From the NCBI GenBank assembly GCA_016190005.1, contig JACPRK010000049.1, positions 1-49,121 on the forward strand: a stretch of 49,121 nucleotides of DNA, given 5' to 3'. The DNA comes from Candidatus Wallbacteria bacterium. Lineage in GTDB: Bacteria > Muiribacteriota > UBA6191 > JACPRK01. The position numbers and the translations under genes are program-made. This document shows positions 9,858 to 18,600 of the stretch, in pieces. How positions within the stretch are numbered: the stretch's first letter is position 1; each line of letters starts with the position of its first letter. The notes below the pieces were generated by a model, which worked only from the letters and a program-made list of their open reading frames with translations, was not told the origin of the DNA and ran no database searches.

Positions 9858-9956
9858 GCCGCTCCCATCCCCTATAAACTTCGCGCTCGCGCTGCCGATG
9901 TTGGAGTCGAGAACGGATCTCGACGGCCGCCCCTGGCCGGCAAACGGAGGAGAGCG

Positions 9957-10259
9957 ATGCGCAAGAGGAGTCGACTGGGAATCATGGTAGCCTTGCTCGT
10001 CCTGTCTGCCTGCGCTGGCGCTGCGGAGGCCTCCAAGGTCTCGATGCAGGGCGAAGCCATCCGCAAGGCGTCCGCCAAGGAGCCGGTCTGGCAGGAGCCA
10101 AACGCGACCACTGCCGGGACCTCTCGGGAGCCCTCCCGGCCGGCCGCTCCGGCTTTTGCCCCCGGTTCCAAGGAGCCGGTGCGCTGGGATGCGCTGCCCG
10201 AGAAGGAGCGCAAGCTCCGCTTCGAGGACCTGCTGCTCGGCAAGCTGGCCGAGGTTTGA
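9957..10259 (+). CDS. Small secreted protein or lipoprotein with VWQ motif
   Basis: 100 aa from ATG 9957, preceded by GGAGGAG-type sequence. The N-terminus MRKRSRLGIMVALLVLSAC is a signal with lipobox LSAC; cleavage as an ordinary signal peptide after AEA is also possible. The mature part is short, Ala/Pro/Glu-rich, and carries KEPVWQEP and KEPVRWDALPEKE. It ends in an amphipathic helix (RKLRFEDLLLGKLAEV). The shared VWQ element links it to the preceding gene. Function unknown. The next ATG follows 8 bases after its stop. Confidence 0.65.
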   Translation: MRKRSRLGIMVALLVLSACAGAAEASKVSMQGEAIRKASAKEPVWQEPNATTAGTSREPSRPAAPAFAPGSKEPVRWDALPEKERKLRFEDLLLGKLAEV

Positions 10260-10267
10260 AGGGCGCC

Positions 10268-11134
10268 ATGCTCGGAGCGAAGCGAGGCTACCTCGGCACT
10301 CTGCTCCTGGTTGCGGCGACCGTGGCGGTCACGCACCTCGGCTGGGCGCAGGAGCCGGGCGCTATCCCGCAGGCAACCCAGCAGCTACAGCTTGAGTACG
10401 TCAAGAACGTCTCGGCCGAGCTGGAGACAGTGGTCAAGGGTATGTCCGACGAGCTCTTCGAGTCGGACCCGTTCTTCTCGAGCAAGGCGGCCGTCCATCC
10501 CGACGGAAAGTTGGCGGCCCTGGCCCTGTCTCGAGAGCAGGCGGGTGAGAACCGCTGGTCGGTGCTCCTGTTGAACAAGACGACGCTCGAAGTGACCCAG
10601 GTCTACGACTTCATCCGGGCGCACCACCTGAACCGGCTGGAATGGTCGCCGGACGGCAGCTCGCTTTTGGTGCTCTCGGAGGACGTGGCGCTCTCGGGCC
10701 CCCCGGGGAGCCTCTCCGTGGTCGACACGCGCGCGAAGCGGGCCTTCGTGCTCGATCGCGGAGTCTGGCAGTACTCGCTCTCTTCAGACGGCTCAGAGCT
10801 GGTCTACGAGCGGTGCGTCGACGTGAGCCAACCGTACGGCAAGCGCGAGATCTACCACACCGGTTTCGCGAAGCTCCTGGAGGCGCTGGCTGACCGGGGG
10901 ACCGCCGAGAACCTGGCGCCCAAACAGCAGGCGGCCGATCTGCGAGCGCGCACGACCGCGCGCGTCATGGTGCTCGACTACCCGCGGGAGCAACTCGAAG
11001 GTTTCAAGAGCTGGTCCGCCGACGGCAAGGTTCTCCACTTCGCTACCTACCGCTACGCCCCTGGGGCCCAGGCCCCCTCCATCGTCCGCCACACGCTCGA
11101 TCTGCCGAGCGGCCGGGTGGCGGAGGTGAAGTAG
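10268..11134 (+). CDS. Exported TolB-like beta-propeller protein
   Basis: 288 aa; ATG 10268 with AAGGGCG close upstream is preferred over the TTG at 10256. Signal peptide through GWAQ. Blade-like repeats include FSSKAAVHPDGKLAALALS, LNRLEWSPDGSSLLVLS and WQYSLSSDGSELVYE, the PD40/TolB pattern of HPDG or SPDG followed by a strand. At under 290 residues it has fewer blades than a full TolB propeller, or the others are diverged. Likely a periplasmic or surface protein-interaction module. It is the last gene of the co-oriented run starting at 1549. Its stop codon lies inside the first, degenerate unit (GAAGTAG) of a heptanucleotide array. Confidence 0.72.
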   Translation: MLGAKRGYLGTLLLVAATVAVTHLGWAQEPGAIPQATQQLQLEYVKNVSAELETVVKGMSDELFESDPFFSSKAAVHPDGKLAALALSREQAGENRWSVLLLNKTTLEVTQVYDFIRAHHLNRLEWSPDGSSLLVLSEDVALSGPPGSLSVVDTRAKRAFVLDRGVWQYSLSSDGSELVYERCVDVSQPYGKREIYHTGFAKLLEALADRGTAENLAPKQQAADLRARTTARVMVLDYPREQLEGFKSWSADGKVLHFATYRYAPGAQAPSIVRHTLDLPSGRVAEVK

Positions 11135-11427
11135 CGAGTAGTCAGTAGCCAGTAGACAGTAGACAGTAGTCAGAGGCTGTGAAGAAACTTCCTGGAACCG
11201 TTCGCCCCGAGCCTGTCGAGGAGCCATAGCCGCTTCGATACTGGGCTTCGACGAGCTCAGCCCGAGCGGTTACTGGGGGTTCTTGGATAGATTAACGGCC
11301 TCTCAGTAGTCAGCCGAGGGCCTCGCCTCTGGGTCCGTGCGATAGGGTCCATCGAGCTGCCGGCCAGAAGCGAGGAACTGCGCCGCGCGAATCTACTGTC
11401 TGCTGACTACTGACTACTGTCTACTCC
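11128..11427. repeat. Facing heptanucleotide arrays between convergent genes (NCAGTAG family)
   Basis: Left array 11128-11176 reads in 7-bp steps GAAGTAG, CGAGTAG, TCAGTAG, CCAGTAG, ACAGTAG, ACAGTAG, TCAGAGG. Right array 11393-11427 reads CTACTGT, CTGCTGA, CTACTGA, CTACTGT, CTACTCC, the reverse complement family. The arms face each other across about 215 bp. The stop of the upstream plus gene (11132-11134) and the stop of the minus gene (11407-11409) both lie in the heptad lattice, and the last residues VDSSQ of the minus gene are repeat-encoded. The spacer also carries a palindromic repeat. No other gene is seen in 11135-11406. Confidence 0.85.
11201..11269. repeat. Dispersed palindromic repeat, copy 3 (two facing halves)
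   Basis: One half reads CGAGCCTGTCGAG (about 11208-11220) and the other CTTCGACGAGCTCAGCCCGA (from 11246). They are inverted relatives of each other and of copies at 6807, 8316 and 25618. The element lies between the two facing heptad arrays. Confidence 0.6.
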
Positions 11428-12924
11428 ATACCCCGCCAGCTTGCGATCGAGCGTGGGGCGGCTGATCTCCAGAACGCTGCAGGCCTTCGTCTTCTTCCAG
11501 CCGCAGCGCTCGAGCACGGCCAGGATGTGGCGGCGCTCCATTTCGGCCAGCGCGATCATCGGTGAAGGTTCGGGGCCGGCGTCGGAGGCCGATCCGGCGG
11601 GCGGGGGTCGCGGGCCTATCGGGAATCGCTCGGGCTGGATCCACTCGTCGTCTTCGAGGACAACGGCCCGCTCGATGAGGTTTTCCAGCTCGCGGACGTT
11701 GCCGGGAAAGTCGTAGCGCATCAGCGCGTCGAGGGCCGCCGGAGCCAACCCTCGAATGTTGCGGCTGGTTTCCCGGTTGTAGCGCTCCACGAAGTGAGCG
11801 GCCAGCGTCGGGATATCTTCGGGGCGGGCACGCAGCGGGGGGAGCGTGATCGAGATGACGTTCAGCCTGTAGAACAGATCCTCGCGGAACCGGCCCACCC
11901 GGATGGCGGCCTCCAGATCCGTGTTCGTGGCGGCGATGACGCGCACGTCGACCGGGATCGGACGATCGCTGCCGAGGCGGTCAACCTCGCGCTCCTGGAG
12001 GACGCGGAGGAGCTTGGTCTGCAACTGAGGACTCATGCAGCCGATCTCGTCGAGGAAGATGGTGCCTGAATCGGCCAGCTCGAACTTGCCCTTTTTCAGG
12101 CGATCTGCGCCGGTGAAGGCGCCTTTCTCGTGACCGAAAAGCTCGCTCTCCAGGAGGCTCTCGGAGAGCGCCGCGCAGTTGACGGCCACGAGCGGCCGGC
12201 TGGAGCGCTTGCTCTGGCGGTGGATGGCGCGGGCAACCACCTCCTTGCCGGTGCCGGATTCGCCTCGGATCAGCACGGTGCTGCGGGTGCCCGCGACCTT
12301 GGCGACGGTGGTGAGGATTTCGCGAAACAGGGGGCTAGTGCCGACGGGCGTGTAGCGCTCCTCCAGGAGCTCGCCCAGGCGCTGGCTGGCCGTGGTGGCC
12401 ACGGCGAACTGCCGGGCGTTGTCGAGCGCGCTGGCGACCTGGCCGGCCAGAAGTGAGGTGACCTCGAGGTCCTCGTCGCCGAAGCTGCCGCCGCCCAGCT
12501 TGTTGAGCGCCTCCATCACACCGATGGTGCGTCCGCGCACGACCAGCGGGACGCAGACGATGCTCTGAGTGGAGTAGTTCATCTTCTGGCTGATCTCGCG
12601 CTTGAACTTGGGCTCATTCCAGACGTCGCCGACGATCAGCGGCCGGCCAGTCTTTGCGACCCATCCGGCAATGCCCTCGCCCAGCTTCAGACGGATGTGC
12701 TTGAGCTCTTCGCGCTTCTCGCCCGTCGCGGTCTTGAAGTAGAGCGTCTTGGTCTCCTGGTCGATGAGCAGCAGCGAAGCGGCCCCCGCATTCAGGATGC
12801 GGCAGGCGCTGTCCATGATCAGATCGAGCAGCGTGTCGAGATCGAGTGTCGAGGTGAGGGCGGCTCCCGTCTGCAGGAGGGTCCTCAGCAGGGCGTGGTC
12901 GAGAGCTCTCGAGTTTGCGGCCAT
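11407..12924 (-). CDS. Sigma-54-dependent activator with GAF sensor (bEBP)
   Basis: 505 aa from ATG 12924; a GTG at 12954 would add 10 residues. Order: GAF domain (about 15-170, containing [20 protein letters not shown]), AAA+ domain with Walker A GESGTGKE (221-228), the sigma-54 contact loop GAFTGA (268-273), Walker [10 protein letters not shown] and [11 protein letters not shown] (arginine region), then a Fis-type HTH (about 460-500). This is a complete bacterial enhancer-binding protein: it binds upstream DNA and uses ATP to open sigma-54 promoters, with the GAF domain as sensor of an unknown ligand. There is no response-receiver domain. The last five residues and stop derive from a heptad repeat array. 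It diverges from the NHL lipoprotein gene across about 75 bases. A possible sigma-54 site is at 28949. Confidence 0.93.
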   Translation of the reverse strand: MAANSRALDHALLRTLLQTGAALTSTLDLDTLLDLIMDSACRILNAGAASLLLIDQETKTLYFKTATGEKREELKHIRLKLGEGIAGWVAKTGRPLIVGDVWNEPKFKREISQKMNYSTQSIVCVPLVVRGRTIGVMEALNKLGGGSFGDEDLEVTSLLAGQVASALDNARQFAVATTASQRLGELLEERYTPVGTSPLFREILTTVAKVAGTRSTVLIRGESGTGKEVVARAIHRQSKRSSRPLVAVNCAALSESLLESELFGHEKGAFTGADRLKKGKFELADSGTIFLDEIGCMSPQLQTKLLRVLQEREVDRLGSDRPIPVDVRVIAATNTDLEAAIRVGRFREDLFYRLNVISITLPPLRARPEDIPTLAAHFVERYNRETSRNIRGLAPAALDALMRYDFPGNVRELENLIERAVVLEDDEWIQPERFPIGPRPPPAGSASDAGPEPSPMIALAEMERRHILAVLERCGWKKTKACSVLEISRPTLDRKLAGYGVDSSQ

Positions 12925-12998
12925 CGTAGATTCGGGGCGGCAAGAGGATATCACGGCGGCCTAAACTAGTTGGATGGCGGGACCGATGGGTGGAGGTG

Positions 12999-15305
12999 AT
13001 GGCATGGGTCTTCGACACGCCCGTTTCGCTTCCTCGCGCCCGCGCCTCCCGGGGGCGGGAGTGCGCGGGAGGTCTGCTGCTGGCTGGGCTGGCGTGGGCA
13101 CTCGCTGGCTGTGGAGATGTCGGTCTGCTGGGGCCGACCACGGCAAGCGGCGCGCGCGTCGAGCGCGCCCAGGTTGTGGTTTCCAGTCCCGCTTCGGCGG
13201 ATGCGGCCAGACCGGCGCTCCAGGCGGCCCTCGGCGCACCCGTCGCCGTCGTTGCAGCCCCGGATGGGTCGCTGTACGTGGCCGAGCAACAGCGTTCGCT
13301 GGTCCGTCGCATCTCGGCCGCGGGCACGGTCTCGATCGTCGCGGGCACCGGCTCACCGGTTTCGCCCGTGGTAGATGCCGTCACCGCAACGCTCTCGGGT
13401 CTGGAGATTCCGCGAGGGTTGGCGTTGGACGCCGACGGAAACCTTTACATCAGCCAGGTCGCCACCAGCTTCACGACCCTCACCCTCAGGGGCGGCCGCT
13501 CCACCTTCGATCCCCAACGGCCCGGCGAGGTCACGAGCCTGGTCGCCGGGAGAATTCGCCGGGTCGACGCCGTCACAGGCGTGATCACGACCGTAGCCGG
13601 CCAGGGGCCATTGACGCAGGATGGCGTCTTTGCCAGCGCCTCGAGCCTTCTGGAGCCCGAAGGGCTGGTCGCAGACGGCTCCGGGAACCTCTATGTCGCC
13701 GAGACAGGCCGCAACCGGGTGCGCGTGCTGAGGCGCCGGCAATCTCCCGACGCCTCTCTGGGGTTCACCATCGACACCGTGCTGGGCCCGCCGGGCCCCC
13801 AGGATCGACAGGGAGTCCGTACGGGCACGCGGGACGACTTCCCGCCCTCGACGCCCTCGGACACCCTGGCAGGCAGGCCGGCGACCAGCGTCCGAATCCG
13901 GGCGCCCATCGACGTGACGCTCGACGCGGCGGGGAACCTCTATGTCGCGGAGTTGGCCGGGCGCATCTTGGTCGTCGATCGCCTGGGCATCGCGAACGTG
14001 TTCGACGCGCCAGCACAGGCCGCTCTCGAGGTGCGCTGCGTCCTGGCGCTCGGTGATTCGCTCTTCGCGGCAGGCGGCGGCGTCCTCTGGAAATCGAGTC
14101 TGGCGCTCCGCGATCGAAAGCTCCTGACGCCGGGGCCGGAGGGGTTCGCGGGCGATGGTTTCTCGGCCTCGGCTGCGCGATTCGAAGCGCCGAGCGACTT
14201 GACGACAGCCTTCGGCCGGCTGGTGCTGGCCGATGCGGGCAACAACCGAATCCGCTCCGTGGAGCTGACCAGCCAGCTTGTGGGCAGCCTGGCGGGCAAG
14301 CCCGACCTGACCCGACTGGCGGCCAGCCAGGCCCGCTTCGGCCGCATCCGCTCTTCAGCCCTCTGGGCGCCAGGGTCGCTGCAGGTCGTCGTGGGAGACT
14401 CGGGAGCGATCCGCCAGGTGGAGCGTGCCTCGGGCAGCGGCGCTCTCGAGGTCGTGACCGTGGCCGGCGACGGGGCGGGCGGAGACTCGGGCGACGGCGC
14501 AGCGGCCACTGCCGCTCGACTGGGGGCCGTCACGGGCGTGGTCGTGGCGGCGGCGGACGCGCTCCCAACCGTCGCCAAGGGAGATGTCTTCTTCTGCGAC
14601 GCTGCCACGCACCGGGTGCGAGTCCTGCGCAAGGCCACCGGGCTGGTGGAAGCGGTGGCCGGTACCGGCCTGGCCGGCCAGCAGGGTGACGGCGGCCTGG
14701 CCGTGGCGGCGCGGCTGAATGCTCCGTCCGCGCTGGCGCTCGACGCGTCGGGCAACCTGTTCATCGCCGACACGGGCAACCAGGCGCTGAGAAAGGTGAA
14801 CCGATTCGGCGTGATCAGCACCTTGATCGCCACGTCGCCGGCAGCTGGCCGCAGCGAAGCGGGATTGGCGCCATCGACGTCGCCCAGGTTGGGCAAGCTC
14901 GACGCCCTGGCCGTCAGCCCCGATGGGACCCGCATTGCGACCGTGGACAACACGAATCCGAACTCTCTTTTCTCGGGCCGGCCTCTGCTGATACAGGTGG
15001 ACGGGCTCGGCCGCGTCGAGAGCTCCCAGGCGACGACGGAGGCAGGAGTGGCCGGGCTGGCCACCGACTCGCTCGGCCGCCTGTACCTGCTACAGGTAGC
15101 CTCGAGTCCATCCGGAACGCTGGCGACGAGCGTCTCCAGACGCAGCAGCCTGGCCCCGGGAGCCAGCGCACGTCAGCTCTTCTCGGCCGCGGAGCTACCC
15201 ACGAGCTTCTCGAGAGCCGACGCCTTCGCCGTCGAACCGGACGGCCGGCGCCTTTGGCTGAGCAACGGCACGGAACTGGCTTTCAAGAACCTGAGCGGCG
15301 ATTGA
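12999..15305 (+). CDS. NHL-repeat lipoprotein
   Basis: 768 aa from ATG 12999; the frame also has a GTG at 12990, and GGAGGTG sits right before the ATG, closer than ideal. The N-terminus has an Arg-rich stretch, a hydrophobic core and the lipobox LAGC (Cys about 38), so it is an exported lipoprotein. The body is NHL propeller blades: GSLYVAEQQRSLVRRIS, PRGLALDADGNLYISQ, PEGLVADGSGNLYVAETG, GNLYVAELAGRILVVDRLG, VLADAGNNRIRSVEL, ALDASGNLFIADTGNQALRK. Enough blades for one or two propellers. NHL propellers bind protein or other ligands; no catalytic motif is visible. It lies between the sigma-54 activator and the giant surface protein and may share surface biology with the latter; that is inference. 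Confidence 0.85.
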   Translation: MAWVFDTPVSLPRARASRGRECAGGLLLAGLAWALAGCGDVGLLGPTTASGARVERAQVVVSSPASADAARPALQAALGAPVAVVAAPDGSLYVAEQQRSLVRRISAAGTVSIVAGTGSPVSPVVDAVTATLSGLEIPRGLALDADGNLYISQVATSFTTLTLRGGRSTFDPQRPGEVTSLVAGRIRRVDAVTGVITTVAGQGPLTQDGVFASASSLLEPEGLVADGSGNLYVAETGRNRVRVLRRRQSPDASLGFTIDTVLGPPGPQDRQGVRTGTRDDFPPSTPSDTLAGRPATSVRIRAPIDVTLDAAGNLYVAELAGRILVVDRLGIANVFDAPAQAALEVRCVLALGDSLFAAGGGVLWKSSLALRDRKLLTPGPEGFAGDGFSASAARFEAPSDLTTAFGRLVLADAGNNRIRSVELTSQLVGSLAGKPDLTRLAASQARFGRIRSSALWAPGSLQVVVGDSGAIRQVERASGSGALEVVTVAGDGAGGDSGDGAAATAARLGAVTGVVVAAADALPTVAKGDVFFCDAATHRVRVLRKATGLVEAVAGTGLAGQQGDGGLAVAARLNAPSALALDASGNLFIADTGNQALRKVNRFGVISTLIATSPAAGRSEAGLAPSTSPRLGKLDALAVSPDGTRIATVDNTNPNSLFSGRPLLIQVDGLGRVESSQATTEAGVAGLATDSLGRLYLLQVASSPSGTLATSVSRRSSLAPGASARQLFSAAELPTSFSRADAFAVEPDGRRLWLSNGTELAFKNLSGD

Positions 15306-15390
15306 GTGCGGCTTCCATTGGCGAACGGCGTCTCCGAATGCTAATCTCGATTTCTCCAGCGATCGCCTAGCACTCAGCGAGAGACCGACT

Positions 15391-15600
15391 GTGGCGCTTT
15401 ATCCACCGAGCAAGAGCAGGGAACGGTTCCAACGACGCCGAGCACCCGGCGCCGTGCCCGAGCGAGGGCCCCGGTACTCGATCCTCGTGGTGCTGCTGAT
15501 GTTCTTCATGGCCTGGGTGCGGAGCCGTCGAACCGGGCCAGACGCCGGTTGGTTGACCCTGGTCGGCAAGCGCGCGCCGGCAGGAGGCCCCCGTGCTTGA
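15391..15600 (+). CDS. Small membrane protein upstream of the giant gene
   Basis: 69 aa from GTG 15391, with GAGAG about 8 bases before. A basic N-terminus leads to one TM helix (YSILVVLLMFFMAWVRSRR) and a basic tail. Its stop overlaps the start of the giant gene by 8 bases, and the giant gene's AGGAGG lies inside it, the arrangement of translational coupling. No family recognised. It could be a chance frame; the TM segment and the coupling are the only support. Confidence 0.42.
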   Translation: MALYPPSKSRERFQRRRAPGAVPERGPRYSILVVLLMFFMAWVRSRRTGPDAGWLTLVGKRAPAGGPRA

Positions 15601-18600
15601 GTCGGGCCGGCGCCCGACGCCGGTGCGCCGTGTCTGGCCGCTCGCCGCGCTGCTCGCGCTGGCGGCGCTGGGAGCTGCCCCGGGGCCGGTTGCTGCCCAG
15701 GAGCTGCTCTTGAGACAGGTCTCGGTCTCGAGGAGTCTCGTCTCGACCGTCGCTGCCGCCCAGGTCACGATCGTCGTGCAGAACCTCAGCACGACTGAGA
15801 CGGGGGTCATAAGCCGGCTGGAGCCGACTTTCCTGGCCAATGGCGTCGACGTCTCCAACACCTACTCCATCCCGCCGGCCCAAAAGGGCGCCTTCTCGCT
15901 GGCGCCGCTCGAGGTCCAAACAAGGACTTTCGACGTCACCGTCCAGCAGACCACGCCACGAGGGTTCACGGTCATCCGGGCCGCTTTCCAGACCGTGGCC
16001 ACGGTTCTGCGCATCGACAGCGTCGAATCGAGCTGGACCGTTCAGTCGGCCCCCCAGGTCAGCGTCGTGAGCGTCAGCCCGTCGCAGCCAAAGGTCTCCC
16101 GAGGGCAGAAGTTGACGGTCCGGGTGACCGTCAGGAATGGCGGCGACGCCTCAGCGGTACTCCAGTCCGCAGAGCTCAATTTCGGTGTCACTTCGTCCGC
16201 TGACGTTTTCAACTCCGACTACTCGGTCGCCTCCTTGGTCGACCTACCGATCGGCGGCAACTCCAGCACCAACATCGACTTCGACGTCACGGTCGGTCCG
16301 ACAGCGCCTACGGGCCTGGCCCAGCTCCGGCTGAAAGGCAGCTTGCTCGAGGCCAGCTCCGGCGTGTCCATCGAGCCCACTTCCGCCTTCCGCAACAGGC
16401 CAGGCTCCTGGATCGTGCAGCGTCCGCCCGACCTGCGGGTCCTGTCCATCCAGCCGGAGAAAACCTTCCTGTCAGTCGGCGATACGATGGTGGTCACGGT
16501 GACACTGGCCAACCTGGGGGAAACCGATGTCGTCACCCAGAACGTCGTCCTCCAGACAGGCCGCGAGCCCTCGGTTGCCGCGGAATCACTGGGCGATCTT
16601 CGACCGGGGGACTTCCTGCTGGCCGGGCGACAGCGCTCCATCCGGTTTCTCCTGGCCCACCGGCCCGCCACGGTCTCCGGTGCCGTGACGCTGATCACGT
16701 CTCTCACAGTCACGAACGCTAACTCGGGCGAGCGGTTCACGCTCCAATCCGGCAATGCCTTGATCTTGGCCCGGGCGAATCCGGTGGTCACCATCAGCCC
16801 CTCGCAATCCTCCGTGCGCGTGGGTACACCCGTGGCCTTGAGTGGCGTCGTAACCGAACGCAGCGAAGCAGTCAGCTTCGTCTATTCCTGGGAGAAGCTA
16901 TCCGGGCCGACGATCACTGGCCCGCAGGGCGTCGAAACCGACCGCTTCACGTTCACGGCATCTGCGATTGGCACTCTCAATTTCCGGCTCCGCGTCCGGG
17001 ACAACTTGGGCGGACAGGCCGAGGCCATTGCGCAAGTTCAGGTGACGGACCCCTTCATCGATCCCGGACCATTCCTGAGGGTCCGCAGCATCCGGGCGCC
17101 AGCCTTCGTCAGCCAGGGACAATCGACTCCCGTGTCGGTAGAGCTGGAAAATGCCGGTGACCAAGCCGCCGACCTGACCCTGGGCAACACCCTGGAGTTC
17201 CAGGATCGCAACCAGATCGGCGTCTCCGGGGACTACAGCGTCACGCCCGCACCAGCCAATACGGTCAGCCTGGCAGCCGGGACGTCGACGACGATGCGCT
17301 ACGTTGTCGACATCTCCGGCTCCGCCCAAACGGGGCGGGTCGACCTTCGCTCGACACTCTCGGGGCTGAAGGACCACGATTTCGGACCATGGTACTGGGT
17401 CGTGCAGAAGCCCGCCGAGATCGAGGTTCTCGGCTTTGAACCGACGCTGGCCCAACGGCGGGTCTCGCGGGGACAGCGCTCGTCCATCGACGTGGTTTTT
17501 CCCATTCGCAACTCCGGCGAAGCCGCGGCGCGCATCACGACAGTCGATCTCTTCATCGGGCCCGGCGGACTCATCCATCCGGATTTCGTGTTCGACGAGC
17601 CGCCACAGTTCGATTCCACGCTAACTGCCTTCGGAAAAGGGTTGGTTCGGATGAAGCTGCGCGTACTTCCGACGGCGCCGACGGGGCCGACCACTCTGGC
17701 CGCCTTCGTGACCGCACTTGACGCCAACAGCGCCAAGGCGCTGTTCACCCAGACCGCGCAGGAGCATCGAGAACAGCTGATCATCGAACGGCCCGCCGAG
17801 CTTTCAATCGAGGGCATCCAACGCTCCACGAGCTTCATCAGCTTCTTGGGCGACCCGGTGGACATCACCATCTCCGTTCGGAGCGCGGGGGAATCGGCCG
17901 CGACGAGCCTGCTCGCCCAGGGCCAGAGAGCCGCGGAATACACCGTCGACAAGATCCCGCGGAGCTCCCCGGTCCTTCCGATCTTGCGCACGGAAAATGT
18001 TCGCGAGACGCCTGAGGAGTTTCCGAAGGAGCCATTCACCGAAGTCGCAAGAGCCGGCAGCGGAGAGGTGGTTCAACTCCACGCTAGTTACACTTTGCGC
18101 GATCCGCTCCTCTCGTTCGAAGGAGGCCCCATGGCGGAGGTGCTCCAGGTGCGGTTCTTCGACGGCAACGACCGCTCGCCGGCCTCGGAGCTATTCTCGC
18201 CACCCTTTAGCAGCGGGGTCTTCCTGTTGGGCAATCACGATCCAGGCTCCGTACCCAAGACGACCCCTGAATCCCCCGTCATCGGCGTGGATGGAAAAGT
18301 CCGCGTGACTCTCGACGCCAATACCCGGGATGACGACTCTGACATCATCTTTCATACCTGGACTCCTGTCCAGCAGCCGCTGCTTCCGACGCCAACTTTG
18401 ACGGCGCCCAGGGCCCGCGTCACCACGTTCGAGGCGAGCGAACCGGGTCTCTACGAGTTCGAGCTCGCGGTGACAGACGAACGCGGAGGCAGGGCCAGGC
18501 CCGTCGATCGCCGGGGTGTGGAACTGCCCCTGGGGCGAGTTCGAGTCTTGGTCCATCGTCTGCCGGTGCTCTCGGCCACAAAGGACAAGACCGGGACAGT

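Noticed and set aside
12974-14056. 360-codon plus-strand frame in the NHL gene, with GGAGG before an ATG at 13004
   Set aside because: Despite a good ribosome site, the product is Arg/Gly/Pro-rich with no domain, while the overlapping frame encodes NHL blades and a lipoprotein signal.
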